This document shows positions 1 through 9,042 of a DNA stretch of 64,000 bases, in pieces (within the stretch, counting starts at the first letter, position 1; each line of letters starts with the position of its first letter). The stretch comes from Rhizobium sp. SG_E_25_P2 (GTDB lineage: Bacteria > Pseudomonadota > Alphaproteobacteria > Rhizobiales > Rhizobiaceae): the NCBI RefSeq assembly GCF_029892285.1, contig NZ_JARXVM010000010.1:62001-126000 (forward strand). The letters are read 5' to 3'. Both the position numbers and the translations under genes were made by a program. The notes beneath the pieces were generated by a model, which did no database searches, was not told the origin of the DNA, and saw only the letters and a program-made list of their open reading frames with translations.

Positions 1-119
1 TGCGCGCTGAGCGCTCTTGTGAAGGCGGCGGCGAAATCCTCATCCTTCACGGCCTCGAAGCGCGGCAGGCCGTGGGCGCCGCTCCAGGTGAAAATGGCTG
101 GGTTTACTGTCTCGCTCAT
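1..119 (-). CDS. M3-family oligopeptidase, N-terminal fragment (runs off the window)
   Basis: Only the first 39 codons are inside the window, reading leftward from an ATG at 119. The visible N-terminus (MSETVNPAIFTWSGAHGLPR, followed by FEAVKDEDFAAAF) resembles the start of Dcp/PrlC-type M3 zinc oligopeptidases, which begin with a short N-P-x-L-x-W segment, then G-L-P-x-F and a D/E-H-F-x-x-A-F segment. The catalytic HExxH region would lie outside the window, so the assignment rests on this short stretch. It is divergent from the MarR gene, with 156 bases between the two starts. Confidence 0.55.
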   Translation of the reverse strand, partial: MSETVNPAIFTWSGAHGLPRFEAVKDEDFAAAFTRALSA

Positions 120-242
120 GCCGTCCAATCCTCGCAAATCACAGGCGTCTTTTCCCACATATAGGCGCATTCGCGGCTAAATGGCGATGGCCGGAAAACA
201 GCAGCGACAAAATCGCCGCGCTTGAAAGCGTCAGGTTTAGAT

Positions 243-263
243 AATAAGTGAAGCTTACTAATT
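243..263. promoter_or_regulatory. Candidate MarR operator (inverted repeat)
   Basis: Half-sites AATAAGT (243-249) and ACTAATT (257-263) are inverted repeats matching at 6 of 7 positions, separated by 7 bases. The site ends 12 bases before the MarR start codon, in the divergent region shared with the M3 peptidase gene. MarR-family repressors usually bind such AT-rich palindromes in their own promoters, so autoregulation is inferred; binding itself is not shown. Confidence 0.5.
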
Positions 264-275
264 GGCGGAGCAGGC

Positions 276-749
276 ATGACCCAAAGCAGTAGTCTCGGAT
301 ATCTCATGGCGGAAGCGGCCCGCCTGTTGCGCTCGGCCATCGAACTTGAACTTACTGACGCCGGACTTGGCCTCACCTCGTCCGAGGCGCGGGCGCTCGC
401 CCATGTCGCCGAACTGGGCGGGGCGCGCCAGGCCGAGATTGCGGACGCGATGGGCGTCGAGCCGATGACTGTGTGCGCCTATCTCGATCGGCTGGAAAAG
501 GCCGGCCTTGTCGAGCGGACCCCGGATCCGCGCGATCGGCGCGCCAAGAATGTGCGCGCGACGGCGGAAGCCGAGGCGGTGCTGGCCGCAGTCCGGTCGC
601 GCGCGGGTGATCTCTATGATCAGCTGTTTTCGCAATTCGACGCGACGGAGAGGGCGCGTTTCCTCGAAAGTCTCACTCTCCTCCGCGACACTCTCCGGCG
701 GCGGCTCGATACGCCGCAGGCGGGTTGCGCAAAGGTGGACAGAGCGTGA
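276..749 (+). CDS. MarR-family transcriptional regulator
   Basis: This 157-residue protein has the size and layout of a MarR winged-helix repressor: N-terminal dimerisation helices, a helix-turn-helix around residues 50-75, and a wing with the typical D-P-R-D-R-R motif at residues 84-89. A cysteine at residue 67 lies inside the putative recognition helix; redox sensing is possible but unsupported. A GGAG ribosome site precedes the ATG. The gene ends in a GTGA overlap with the downstream MFS transporter, so it probably controls that efflux gene and itself through the palindrome just upstream. The ligand is unknown. Confidence 0.85.
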   Translation: MTQSSSLGYLMAEAARLLRSAIELELTDAGLGLTSSEARALAHVAELGGARQAEIADAMGVEPMTVCAYLDRLEKAGLVERTPDPRDRRAKNVRATAEAEAVLAAVRSRAGDLYDQLFSQFDATERARFLESLTLLRDTLRRRLDTPQAGCAKVDRA

Positions 750-1942
750 GCCCGGCGCGTATGTCGAGCCTGAGGACCAGTCTGATCGGCGCGCTGCTGA
801 TCGCGCTCGGGCCGGTGTCCATGGCGCTTTATACGCCCGCCATGCCTGAACTGGTCAAGGCTTTCGGCACGACCGAGTCGATGATCAAGCTGTCGCTATC
901 GGTCTATTTCATCGGATTCGCCTGTGCGCAATTGCTGTCGGGGCCTGCGTCCGACGCCTTTGGCCGGCGCAAGGCGAGCCTGTTCTTCCTCGCCATTTAT
1001 CTGGCGGGCAGCATCGCTGCGGCCATCGCACCCTCGGTCGAGGCGCTGCTGGTTGCGCGTCTCGTGCAGGGCGTGGGCGCCTCCGTCGGCGTCACCGTGT
1101 CGCGCGCCATCGTGCGCGATCAGTTTACCGGCGCCGAGGCGAGCCGCCTGCTCAACATGATCGGCATCATGCTGGCGGTGGGACCGGCCTTGGGCCCGAC
1201 GCTCGGAGGTCTGGCGCTTGCTATCTTCGATTGGCGGGCGGTGTTCCTGCTGATGGTGATTTTCGGCGTGGTCAGCGCCGCTGTCGTCTTTTTCCTGATG
1301 CCCGAAACGACTGAGCCTGATCCGGCGCTCATCCGACCCATGCGTCTGGTCAAAGCCTATGGAACGCTGGCCGGCGATCTCAGGGTGCTGTCCTCGGCGC
1401 TGGTGCTGGCAGGCATTCTGGGCGCGCTCTACGCCCAGTCGACCATGCTGCCTTTTATCCTGATCAACAAAGTCGGGCTGACGCCGGTCGCCTTCGGTCT
1501 GGGTATGCTGATGCAGACGGGCTCCTATTTCGCCGGCAGCGTTGCTCTGCGGCTTGTCTCACCGCGATTGCCGCAGGGTTGGGCGGTCCGTCTTGGTCTG
1601 GCCCTGACCGTTACGGGCGGGGCGGCGATCTTCCTGTCGACCCGTCTCGTCGAGCCGACTTTCCTGTCGATCATGCTGCCGGTGGCGTTCTGCTCTTTCG
1701 GCATGGCTTTCGTGATCCCTGACATCACCACGGCTGGGCTGACGCCCTATCCGCATTTCGCCGGCACGGCCGCCGCTCTCATGGGTTTCATCCAGATGGG
1801 TTCGGGCTTTCTGGGCGGGGCGACGGCGGCCTTGATCGGCGATCCGCTGACTGCCTTTGGCTGGATCATTCCGGCCATGGAAGGGATGGCGCTTCTCGCC
1901 TATGTCGTCTTCATTGCCGCCTGGACCAGGCCGAGACAATAG
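746..1942 (+). CDS. MFS multidrug efflux transporter, Bcr/CflA-like
   Basis: A 398-residue polytopic membrane protein with about 12 hydrophobic segments. The loop after the second segment carries the MFS signature D-A-F-G-R-R-K, and the opening (ALYTPAMPELVKAFG) is typical of the DHA1 Bcr/CflA drug:H+ antiporters. The start is placed at a GTG at 746 because it overlaps the marR stop as GTGA and has AGGTGG about 8 bases upstream; an in-frame ATG at 761 is the alternative. Co-transcription with the MarR regulator suggests inducible export of a toxic compound. The substrate cannot be read from sequence. Confidence 0.85.
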   Translation: MSPARMSSLRTSLIGALLIALGPVSMALYTPAMPELVKAFGTTESMIKLSLSVYFIGFACAQLLSGPASDAFGRRKASLFFLAIYLAGSIAAAIAPSVEALLVARLVQGVGASVGVTVSRAIVRDQFTGAEASRLLNMIGIMLAVGPALGPTLGGLALAIFDWRAVFLLMVIFGVVSAAVVFFLMPETTEPDPALIRPMRLVKAYGTLAGDLRVLSSALVLAGILGALYAQSTMLPFILINKVGLTPVAFGLGMLMQTGSYFAGSVALRLVSPRLPQGWAVRLGLALTVTGGAAIFLSTRLVEPTFLSIMLPVAFCSFGMAFVIPDITTAGLTPYPHFAGTAAALMGFIQMGSGFLGGATAALIGDPLTAFGWIIPAMEGMALLAYVVFIAAWTRPRQ

Positions 1943-1947
1943 AAAAT

Positions 1948-1973
1948 GCCCGCCGCTCGGGGGAGCGGGGGGC
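1948..1973. terminator. Bidirectional terminator between the MFS gene and argG
   Basis: An 11-base stem (GCCCGCCGCTC paired with GAGCGGGGGGC, one mismatch) with a GGGG loop lies between two convergent genes. Read leftward it is followed by ATTTTCT, so it fits argG best; read rightward it is followed only by GTTTA. Confidence 0.6.
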
Positions 1974-1998
1974 GTTTATGACTCACGTGAAACAGGGC

Positions 1999-3222
1999 TT
2001 AGCCCTTGAGGTTGCGCTTGCCGAGCGTGCGCAGGCGCAGCGCGTTGAGCTTGATGAAGCCGGCGGCGTCCTTCTGGTCGTAAGCGCCCTGGTCGTCTTC
2101 GAAGGTGACGAGCTGGTCGGAATAGAGCGACTTGTCGCTTTCGCGGCCGATGACCATCACATTGCCCTTGTAGAGCTTGAGCGTCACTTCGCCTTCGACA
2201 TGCTCCTGGCTCTTGTCGATCAGCGCCTGCAGCATTTCGCGCTCGGGCGAGAACCAGAAGCCGTAATAGATCAGTTCGGCGTAACGCGGCATGATCTCGT
2301 CCTTGAGATGGGCCGCGCCGCGGTCGAGCGTGATCGATTCGATGGCGCGATGCGCCGCGAGCAAGATCGTGCCGCCTGGCGTTTCATAGACGCCGCGGCT
2401 CTTCATGCCGACGAAGCGGTTTTCGACCAGATCAAGACGGCCGATGCCGTTGTCGCGGCCGTAGCTGTTCAGCTCGGCCAGCAGCGTCGCCGGGCTCATT
2501 TCCACGCCGTTGATCGAGCAGGCGTCACCCTTGCGGAAGCCGATCTTGATGATCGTGGCCTTGTCGGGCGCGGCTTCCGGCGAAATGGTGCGCATATGCA
2601 CATATTCGGGAGCTTCCTGGCTCGGATCTTCGAGAACCTTGCCTTCGGAGGAGGAGTGCAGCAGGTTGGCGTCGACGGAGAAAGGGGCTTCGCCCTTCTT
2701 GTCCTTGGCCACCGGGATCTGATGTTCCTCGGCAAATTGCAGCAGATCCGTGCGGCTCTTGAACGACCAGTCGCGCCAGGGCGCGATGATCTTGATGTCG
2801 GGGTTCAGCGCATAGGCGGAGAGTTCGAAGCGGACCTGGTCGTTGCCCTTGCCGGTCGCGCCATGGGCGATGGCGTCGGCGCCGGTCTTCTTGGCGATGT
2901 CGATCAGATGCTTGGAGATCAGCGGGCGGGCGATCGAGGTGCCGAGCAGATAGACGCCTTCATAGACGGCATTGGCGCGGAACATCGGGAAGACGAAGTC
3001 GCGGACGAATTCTTCGCGCACATCCTCGATGAAGATTTCCTTGATGCCCAGCATCTCGGCCTTCTTGCGGGCCGGCTCCAGCTCTTCGCCCTGGCCGAGA
3101 TCGGCGGTGAAGGTCACGACTTCGGCGCCGAGTTCGGTCTGCAGCCATTTCAGGATGATCGAGGTGTCGAGGCCGCCGGAATAGGCGAGAACGACTTTCT
3201 TCACGTCTTTGGGAAGCGCCAT
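1999..3222 (-). CDS. argG: Argininosuccinate synthase
   Basis: Ligates citrulline and aspartate using ATP, the penultimate step of arginine synthesis, in the cytosol. The 407-residue length is normal. The N-type ATP pyrophosphatase P-loop AYSGGLDTS lies at residues 13-21, and the family segments [13 protein letters not shown] and [10 protein letters not shown] are present. The gene stands alone between a convergent MFS gene and a divergent SDR gene; argH and argJ are elsewhere in the window, so the arginine genes are dispersed. No attenuator or operator is evident in the 233 bases upstream. Confidence 0.98.
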   Translation of the reverse strand: MALPKDVKKVVLAYSGGLDTSIILKWLQTELGAEVVTFTADLGQGEELEPARKKAEMLGIKEIFIEDVREEFVRDFVFPMFRANAVYEGVYLLGTSIARPLISKHLIDIAKKTGADAIAHGATGKGNDQVRFELSAYALNPDIKIIAPWRDWSFKSRTDLLQFAEEHQIPVAKDKKGEAPFSVDANLLHSSSEGKVLEDPSQEAPEYVHMRTISPEAAPDKATIIKIGFRKGDACSINGVEMSPATLLAELNSYGRDNGIGRLDLVENRFVGMKSRGVYETPGGTILLAAHRAIESITLDRGAAHLKDEIMPRYAELIYYGFWFSPEREMLQALIDKSQEHVEGEVTLKLYKGNVMVIGRESDKSLYSDQLVTFEDDQGAYDQKDAAGFIKLNALRLRTLGKRNLKG

Positions 3223-3455
3223 GGCAAAAATCCATCAGGGGTTCGAGATATCGGGGGTCTTTTAGCCCTATTGGCGGCAGTTTCAAGCCCGGGGGCGGCG
3301 GCGAGTGGGCTCAGACGCGGCGAAAATCGAACAAAACCGCCGGGATGGAAGGACGGGTGGCGGCTGGCGCCGCTTTGCGTTACGAAAAAGGGAACAGGCG
3401 CGAGCCCCAGTCATTATCCGGGTTCTGCGCAAGGACAAGCCAAGGGAGGCCCTTC

Positions 3456-4319
3456 ATGAGCGACATCGCGCTTCACCCCGTCTTCAAATCCGGCGCCACC
3501 GCCGTCGTCACCGGCGCCGCTTCGGGCATCGGGCTTGCAGCCGCCAAGCGTTTCGCCGAGCTCGACATGAATGTCGTGCTGGCCGATCTCGGCGGCGACC
3601 GTTTGGTCGAGGCGGAAAAGGCGGTGATCGCCGTCTCGCCGCGCGGCCAGGACGCGGTGGCGGCGATCCCCACCGATGTGTCGAGTCTGCCCGAGATCGA
3701 GATCCTGTCGGAAGATGCGGAAGCCCGCTTCGGCAAGGTGCATGTGGTCATGAACAATGCCGGCATCCAGCCTGGCAGCGCGCTGTTCGGCCCGATAGAG
3801 AATTGGGAAAAAGTGTTCCACGTGAATCTCTGGGGCGTGATCCATGGCAGCCGCGTCTTCGTCCGGAAAATGCTGGCGCATGGCGAAGCCGGGCTGATCA
3901 TCAACACCGGCTCCAAGCAGGGCATCACCACGCCGCCGGGCGATCCCGCCTACAACACCGCCAAAGCCGGGGTGAAGGCTTTCACCGAGGCGCTCGCGCA
4001 TGAACTCCGCAATGTCGAGGGCGGCGCGCTTTCAGCCCATCTTCTCATTCCGGGCTTCGTCTTCACCAGCCTGACGGCCAATGGCCGCAGCGAAAAACCC
4101 GCCGCCGCCTGGACGCCCGAACAGACCGTCGATTTCATGATGGACAGCTTGACGCGCGGCGATTTCTATATTCTCTGCCCCGACAATGATGTGCCGCGCG
4201 AACTTGATGAAAAGCGCATCTTCTGGGCCGCGCATGACATCATCGACAACCGCCCGCCGCTCAGCCGCTGGCATCCCGATTATGCCGACAAGTTCAAGGC
4301 GTTTCTCGCCGGAGAGTGA
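3456..4319 (+). CDS. SDR-family NAD(P)-dependent oxidoreductase
   Basis: A 287-residue classical short-chain dehydrogenase. The cofactor loop TGAASGIG is at residues 19-26, NNAG at 100-103, and the catalytic residues are Ser153 and Tyr166-x3-Lys170. The start is set at 3456 because a GGGAGG ribosome site sits 7 bases upstream and the protein then begins normally for the family. The C-terminal tail of about 60 residues beyond the Rossmann core (ending LSRWHPDYADKFKAFL) probably contributes to substrate specificity. It lies directly before a LysE-type exporter and probably shares its transcript. The substrate is unknown. Confidence 0.88.
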   Translation: MSDIALHPVFKSGATAVVTGAASGIGLAAAKRFAELDMNVVLADLGGDRLVEAEKAVIAVSPRGQDAVAAIPTDVSSLPEIEILSEDAEARFGKVHVVMNNAGIQPGSALFGPIENWEKVFHVNLWGVIHGSRVFVRKMLAHGEAGLIINTGSKQGITTPPGDPAYNTAKAGVKAFTEALAHELRNVEGGALSAHLLIPGFVFTSLTANGRSEKPAAAWTPEQTVDFMMDSLTRGDFYILCPDNDVPRELDEKRIFWAAHDIIDNRPPLSRWHPDYADKFKAFLAGE

Positions 4320-4327
4320 TCCCTGCC

Positions 4328-4972
4328 ATGATGGAGTTCCTGCCCAGCCTCGCCACGCTCCTGACCTTCACCGGCATGTGCTGGGTGCTGGCGATTACGC
4401 CAGGGCCCGACATGACGATCTCGATCAGCCGGGCGCTGTCGGACGGCAAGGCGGGCGGGATCATGGTGGTGCTGGGCACTTCGAGCGGCATCGTCATTCA
4501 TACGCTGCTGGTGGCCTTCGGCGTCTCGGCGCTGATCGTTGCGTCGCCGACCGCCTTCCTGATCCTGAAGACGGGCGGGGCCGGTTATCTGGTGTGGCTG
4601 GCCTTCCAGGCGATCCGGCATGGCTCCAGCCTGTCGGTCAAGAAGGCCGAGGGGCCCGCCAAATCGGGTCTCGCCAATTTCCTGTCGGGCTTCATGGTCA
4701 ACCTCATGAATCCCAAGGTCATCATCTTCTTCATGACCTTCCTGCCGCAATTCGTCACCGCAAACGATCCGCATGTCACCGGCAAGCTGATCTTTCTCGG
4801 CTTTTGGTTCATCCTGGTCGGCATGCCTGTGAACCTGATCATCGTGCTGACGGCTGAAAAGCTGGCCGGCTGGCTGGCCGCCAATCGCAAGGTCTTGCGC
4901 GGCATCGATTACACCTTCGCCGGCGTCTTTTCACTGTTCGCCGTCAAGATCTTCATGACCCAGGCGCGCTGA
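4328..4972 (+). CDS. LysE/RhtB-family amino-acid exporter
   Basis: A 214-residue inner-membrane protein with about six hydrophobic segments. The N-terminal sequence (ITPGPDMTISISRALSDGK) carries the conserved P-G-P motif of the LysE/RhtB superfamily, and N-P-K-V-I-I-F-F is also typical. ATG 4328 is preferred because GGAG lies 13 bases upstream; an in-frame GTG at 4316 overlaps the SDR stop codon, and ATG 4331 is also possible. Probably translated from the SDR transcript. The family exports amino acids or derivatives; which one is unknown. Confidence 0.85.
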   Translation: MMEFLPSLATLLTFTGMCWVLAITPGPDMTISISRALSDGKAGGIMVVLGTSSGIVIHTLLVAFGVSALIVASPTAFLILKTGGAGYLVWLAFQAIRHGSSLSVKKAEGPAKSGLANFLSGFMVNLMNPKVIIFFMTFLPQFVTANDPHVTGKLIFLGFWFILVGMPVNLIIVLTAEKLAGWLAANRKVLRGIDYTFAGVFSLFAVKIFMTQAR

Positions 4973-4981
4973 GACGAGGGT

Positions 4982-6253
4982 TCAGACCCGTTTCCGGCAG
5001 TCCTGGAGTCGGCCTTCGAGAAAGTCGCGTTCAGCGGCGTTCTGCGATAGATCGCGGGCGATGGAAAAGGCGAGCGCCGATTCCGATAGTTTACCCGTCC
5101 GCATTAGGAGATCCGCATGGGCGGCGTGAAACGGCTGATAGCCGCCGAGCAGCCGCCCCAACGGCTCCAGAGCCGCGAGCGCCTGTTCGGGGCTTTTTGC
5201 GAAGGAAAGCGCGACAATGCGATTGAGTTCGAAGATCGGATTGCTGAAGCGGCCTGCCAAAATGTCGTAGAGCGCCAGAATTTGCGGCCAGTCGGTCTCG
5301 GCGAAGCTCGGCGCTTCCGCATGCAAGGCCGCGATCGCCGCCTGCAACTGGTAAGGCCCCGGTGTTCCCCGCTTCAGCGCCTCTTCGATCACGCGCTGGC
5401 CCTCGGTGATTTCGTCCAGGCGCCAGAGCCGCCGATCCTGATGTTCCAGCGTGGCAAGCGATCCATCCGCAGACAGCCGGGCGTCGCGGCGGGCGTGATG
5501 CAGCAGCATCAGAGCGAGGAGGCCCTCGACCTCGCTTTCATCCGGCGCCAGCGTCGTCAGAAGCCGGGCGATCCGGATCGCCTCCGCGCAGAGATCGGCG
5601 CGCAGCAGATGCTCGCCGGAAGAGGCGTAGCCCTCGTTGAACATCAGATAGACGACGGCCAGCACATTCTCCAGCCGTTCACGCCAGTCCTCAGGTCCGG
5701 GAACCTGATAGGCGATGCCGGCCTTGGCGATCTTGTGGCGGGCGCGGACCAGTCTTTGCGCCATGGCGTCGGTTGTGTCGAGAAAGGCGTCGGCCACTTC
5801 CTCCGTCTTCAGGCCGCAGATCGATCTGAGGGTCAGCGCCACGCTGGTTTTCCGGTCGAGGGCGGGATGGCAGCAGGTGAAGATCAGCGCCAGCCTTTCG
5901 TCGCGGAAGAAATCTCGCTCCTCTTCCTCCTCGGTACGGGGTTCGGCGAGCATGTCGTAGAGCCGCCCGATGTCGGGCGATTTGCGGTTGAAATTCTGGG
6001 CGCGACGCAGGCGGTCAAGCGCCTTTCGCCGCGCAGCGCGCATCAGCCAGCCGGTGGGCGAATGGGGAAGGCCGACCCGTCGCCAATGCAGGAGCGCGGC
6101 TTCGACCGCGTCCTGCAGGCTGTCTTCGGCCAGCTGGAAGTTTCGCAAGACGCTGACGAGGCCCGACAGAAGGCGACCGCCATCCCGACGCATCACCGCG
6201 TCGAGCGCGGAAGCGACGTCGTCCTTATCAGCGTCTTGCGCCCCGGCCGTCAT
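4982..6253 (-). CDS. ECF42-type RNA polymerase sigma factor with C-terminal TPR-like extension
   Basis: This 423-residue protein is about twice the size of a basic ECF sigma factor. Sigma2 (residues about 15-90, with the -10-binding helix around AARRKALDRLRRA) and sigma4 (about 120-180, with LRSICGLKTEEVADAFL) are followed by a helical extension of about 240 residues. That extension contains the DUF6596/TPR-type signature N-P-I-F-E-L-N-R-I-V-A-L-S. It overlaps the upstream YCII/DGPF gene by an ATGA, the standard arrangement of the ECF42 group. No anti-sigma gene is present; in this group the extension is thought to control activity. The inducing signal is unknown. Confidence 0.9.
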   Translation of the reverse strand: MTAGAQDADKDDVASALDAVMRRDGGRLLSGLVSVLRNFQLAEDSLQDAVEAALLHWRRVGLPHSPTGWLMRAARRKALDRLRRAQNFNRKSPDIGRLYDMLAEPRTEEEEERDFFRDERLALIFTCCHPALDRKTSVALTLRSICGLKTEEVADAFLDTTDAMAQRLVRARHKIAKAGIAYQVPGPEDWRERLENVLAVVYLMFNEGYASSGEHLLRADLCAEAIRIARLLTTLAPDESEVEGLLALMLLHHARRDARLSADGSLATLEHQDRRLWRLDEITEGQRVIEEALKRGTPGPYQLQAAIAALHAEAPSFAETDWPQILALYDILAGRFSNPIFELNRIVALSFAKSPEQALAALEPLGRLLGGYQPFHAAHADLLMRTGKLSESALAFSIARDLSQNAAERDFLEGRLQDCRKRV

Positions 6254-6606
6254 CCCGCGTCGAAAATCATCAGTGGTCGGACTTCAACCGCGCCGCTCGC
6301 GGCATGCGGGATCATCGCGGCGAATTTCACCGCTTCGTCGAGATCCTTGCAGTCGAGAATGTAGAAGCCGCCGAGCTGTTCCTTGGTTTCGGCAAAGGGG
6401 CCGTCCATGGTTTCGGTCTTGCCGCCACGCACGCGCACCGTCGTCGCCGTCATCGGCGGCTGCAGGGCGTCGCCGCTGACATAGACACCCGCCTCGGCAT
6501 AGGCCTTGTTGCAGGCGTCGTATCCGGCCATAATCTTTCCAAATTCAGGCGTGTTGGGACGCTCGTCGGTTTCCGGATTGGTGTAGATCAGCGCGATATA
6601 TTTCAT
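6250..6606 (-). CDS. YCII-related protein with DGPF motif, partner of the ECF42 sigma factor
   Basis: A 118-residue cytosolic protein of the YCII fold. It opens with MKYIALIY and has the diagnostic D-G-P-F at residues 68-71 (TMDGPFAETKEQLGGFYILD). Such proteins are the usual neighbours and targets of ECF42 sigma factors; their biochemical activity is not established. Translation of the sigma factor is probably coupled through the ATGA overlap. An ECF42-like promoter lies about 57 bases upstream of its start, so the pair is probably self-activated. Confidence 0.88.
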   Translation of the reverse strand: MKYIALIYTNPETDERPNTPEFGKIMAGYDACNKAYAEAGVYVSGDALQPPMTATTVRVRGGKTETMDGPFAETKEQLGGFYILDCKDLDEAVKFAAMIPHAASGAVEVRPLMIFDAG

Positions 6607-6662
6607 GTGGATCTCCTGTTTTCCGTCGCGGCCGCGGCGCGATCATCATGCGGCGAGACAAG

Positions 6663-6688
6663 GACGAACAGACTTTTGCGGATCGACA
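6663..6688 (-). promoter_or_regulatory. Candidate ECF42-dependent promoter for the YCII-sigma operon
   Basis: On the minus strand TGTCGA (6688-6683) is followed after 16 bases by CGTC (6666-6663), about 57 bases before the YCII start codon. As I recall it, the motif reported for ECF42 targets has -35 TGTCGA and a CG[A/T]C-type -10. The match and its position support positive autoregulation; this is inferred by eye. Confidence 0.6.
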
Positions 6689-6800
6689 TGGTCCCGGAAA
6701 ATTTTTTGACTATTTGCGGGCGCCGGCCTGAACGCCGAAGAAGGGTCTCGTTTCGCAGATCCAGCATCGTAAAATCACGGAAAAAAGAAAAGGGCGCATG

Positions 6801-6835
6801 CCAAAATAAGAAACGCGACCCGTTTCCGGATCGCG
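6801..6835 (-). terminator. Rho-independent terminator of rlmN
   Basis: On the minus strand a 9-pair stem (CGCGATCCG with CGGGTCGCG, one G-T pair) closes a GAAA loop at 6835-6814. It is followed by TTTCTTATTTT and lies about 30 bases beyond the rlmN stop codon. Confidence 0.75.
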
Positions 6836-6864
6836 TCGAATTTTTCGGCTGACTGTAGATCTTG

Positions 6865-8100
6865 TCAGTCGTCTTCGCCGTGATTGGCGATCATCATCGC
6901 TTCGAAGGCGAGGCGCTCGGTCTTGCGCATGCGCTCGGATTCCGACTTCAGCTGGCCGCAGGCGGCGAGGATGTCGCGGCCGCGCGGGGTGCGGATCGGG
7001 CTTGCATAGCCTGCCTGGTTGATGAAATCGGCGAAAGCCTCGATCGTCTCCCAGTCGGAACATTCATATTTCGAACCCGGCCAGGGATTGAAGGGTATGA
7101 GATTGATCTTGGCCGGCACGCCCTTAAGCAGCTTGATCAGGTTCTTGGCGTCGGCAAGGCTGTCGTTGACGCCCTTCAGCATCACATATTCGAAGGTGAT
7201 GCGCCGCGCGTTGGAGAGACCCGGATAGGCGCGGCAGGCTTCCATCAGTTCTTTCAGCGGATATTTCTTGTTGATCGGCACCAGCCTGTCGCGTAGTTCG
7301 TCATTGGTGGCGTGCAGCGAAATCGCCAGCATGACGCCGGTCTCGGAGCCGGTGCGATAGATTTCCGGCACGACGCCGGAGGTCGACAGCGTGATGCGGC
7401 GCTTGGAGAGAGACAGGCCGTCGCCGTCCGACGCGATCAGCAGCGCGCGTTTCACATTTTCAAAGTTGTATAGCGGTTCGCCCATGCCCATCATCACGAC
7501 ATTGGTGACTTTGCGGCCTTCGGCGGGGACCATGGCGCCCTGCAGCGCTTCGCGGTCGGGGAAATCACCCAGCCGGTCGCGGGCGAGCAGAAGCTGGGAG
7601 ATGATTTCCTCGGAGGTGAGGTTGCGCACCAGGCGTTGCGTGCCGGTGTGACAGAAATCGCAAGTCAGCGAACAGCCGACCTGCGAGGAGACGCAGAGCG
7701 TCCCGCGGCCTTCTTCGGGAATATAGACGGTCTCCACCTCGACCGGGCGTCCCGCGCCGCGCGGCGGGAACCGCAACAGCCATTTGCGCGTGCCGTCATT
7801 AGAGATCTGCTCTTCGACGATCTCGGGTCGGGCAATGGTGAAATGCGTCTTCAGAAGCTGGCGTAGATCCTTCGACACATTGAGCATATGATCGAAGTCG
7901 GAAATGCCGCGGATGTAAAGCCAGTGCCAGACCTGTTGCACGCGCATTTTGACCTGGCGCTCGGTGACGCCTTTCGCCACCAGCGCCTCGGCCATCTCCT
8001 CGCGCGACAAGCCGATCAATGACGGACGGTTTTCGAACGACAGCGCGTCCGGCAATACAGTGGTCGGAGCCGAGGGGCTCACGGTGGTCATCATATCCAT
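6865..8100 (-). CDS. rlmN: Dual-specificity RNA methyltransferase RlmN
   Basis: A radical-SAM enzyme that methylates C2 of A2503 in 23S rRNA and A37 of some tRNAs. The 411 residues include the cluster motif C143-x3-C147-x2-C150 ([10 protein letters not shown]), the catalytic cysteine equivalent at 136 (TLCVSSQ), and the C-terminal methyl-carrying cysteine in AACGQL. The segment [13 protein letters not shown] is also diagnostic. The annotated ATG is 8100; an ATG at 8091 would shorten it by three residues. Single-gene unit with its own terminator. Confidence 0.97.
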   Translation of the reverse strand: MDMMTTVSPSAPTTVLPDALSFENRPSLIGLSREEMAEALVAKGVTERQVKMRVQQVWHWLYIRGISDFDHMLNVSKDLRQLLKTHFTIARPEIVEEQISNDGTRKWLLRFPPRGAGRPVEVETVYIPEEGRGTLCVSSQVGCSLTCDFCHTGTQRLVRNLTSEEIISQLLLARDRLGDFPDREALQGAMVPAEGRKVTNVVMMGMGEPLYNFENVKRALLIASDGDGLSLSKRRITLSTSGVVPEIYRTGSETGVMLAISLHATNDELRDRLVPINKKYPLKELMEACRAYPGLSNARRITFEYVMLKGVNDSLADAKNLIKLLKGVPAKINLIPFNPWPGSKYECSDWETIEAFADFINQAGYASPIRTPRGRDILAACGQLKSESERMRKTERLAFEAMMIANHGEDD

Positions 8101-8252
8101 GGCAGAATTCCCTGAGCGGCCCGCCTGGCGCCGTCAATGACGGGATCGCGGCGTGGCCATGCCCTGATATAGGGCCTTTTGCGAGCGCCATATCACGGAA
8201 TGCCGGCCAAGTCACCCCATCCAGCGCTCTGGGACAGCGAACGCGCTGAAAT

Positions 8253-8287
8253 GGTAAAGGCCGGACGCATGGCGACCGGCCTTTACC
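8253..8287 (-). terminator. Long hairpin downstream of ialB, likely terminator
   Basis: A perfect 12-pair stem (GGTAAAGGCCGG with CCGGCCTTTACC) with an 11-base loop begins 18 bases after the ialB stop. On the minus strand it is followed by ATTTCAG, a weak T tract, so termination is likely but not certain. The stem also precedes rlmN by about 150 bases. Confidence 0.55.
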
Positions 8288-8305
8288 TAACCTTGTCGAA
8301 CCGCC

Positions 8306-8815
8306 TTACTGGCAGTTTTCAATCTTTTTCAGCGCCGCCGAGATGCCGGCGAGCGAGAAGACATATCCCGTTTTGGTGCCCTTGCGGGAGACGGCGCCCA
8401 TGGTCATGGACTTGCCGGAGCGCATGGCCTGAACGAGCGCCGGTTCTTCGGCGGCGTTCTCCAGCCAGGCGGATTTGCCCTTGGTGAACATGGTGAAGGA
8501 CTTGTCGTCGATCTGCACATTGACCTTGGAGCCGGCCTGCAATTCATAGCCGAGCATCGCCTGCGGCTCATAGGAGATATTCTGCCCAGGTCGCTGCGTG
8601 ACCAGGAAGAAAATATCGCCGTGATCGACATTGGCGGGCGTCAGTTGCTTGGGATCGGGCACGGTCAGCACGTAGCAAACCTTGCCGCTGCCGCCCTGAT
8701 AAAAATAGGCCCCCCACGCCTTGAATTGCTCAATGCGCGTCGGCGCCTGGGCGTAAGCGGACGTGGCGATGGCCGTGACGGCCAGAAGGGCGGCAGTCAG
8801 TGTTTTCGCAAACAT
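8306..8815 (-). CDS. Invasion-associated locus B (IalB) family protein
   Basis: A 169-residue secreted protein with a clear Sec signal peptide (residues 1-22, hydrophobic core ALLAVTAIATS, cleavage expected after AYA). The mature part matches the IalB family, common in Rhizobiales and named from Bartonella. Typical segments are W-x-x-x-C-Y-V-L-T-V-P and a Met/Gly-rich C-terminal part, with two cysteines in the mature region (CYVLT and the C-terminal ENCQ) that may form a disulfide. Its periplasmic role is not known; the name should not be read as evidence of pathogenicity. Followed by a long hairpin. Confidence 0.85.
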   Translation of the reverse strand: MFAKTLTAALLAVTAIATSAYAQAPTRIEQFKAWGAYFYQGGSGKVCYVLTVPDPKQLTPANVDHGDIFFLVTQRPGQNISYEPQAMLGYELQAGSKVNVQIDDKSFTMFTKGKSAWLENAAEEPALVQAMRSGKSMTMGAVSRKGTKTGYVFSLAGISAALKKIENCQ

Positions 8816-9042
8816 GATTTCCTTCCGATAGACTCAGGGACCGGCGCGACGGAACGCACCTTCTTTGCGGTCATTATGCCTTTATTCAGGTTACCAAACT
8901 CTCAACGATCGTCGCGAACCGGAACAGAAGGCGCCAAGGGCGCGATGTCGTGCTCAGAGTTTCAATGCGAGCCGAACTGCGACCCGCCTCTCGCGACTGA
9001 GAGCAGGAATTGGGCAAGAATGGGGCGCCTCAGGCGCTACGC

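Noticed and set aside
1978-3459. 493-codon open frame on the plus strand opposite argG
   Set aside because: Lies antisense to a textbook argG; low-complexity composition and no recognisable domain. It is a high-GC shadow frame.
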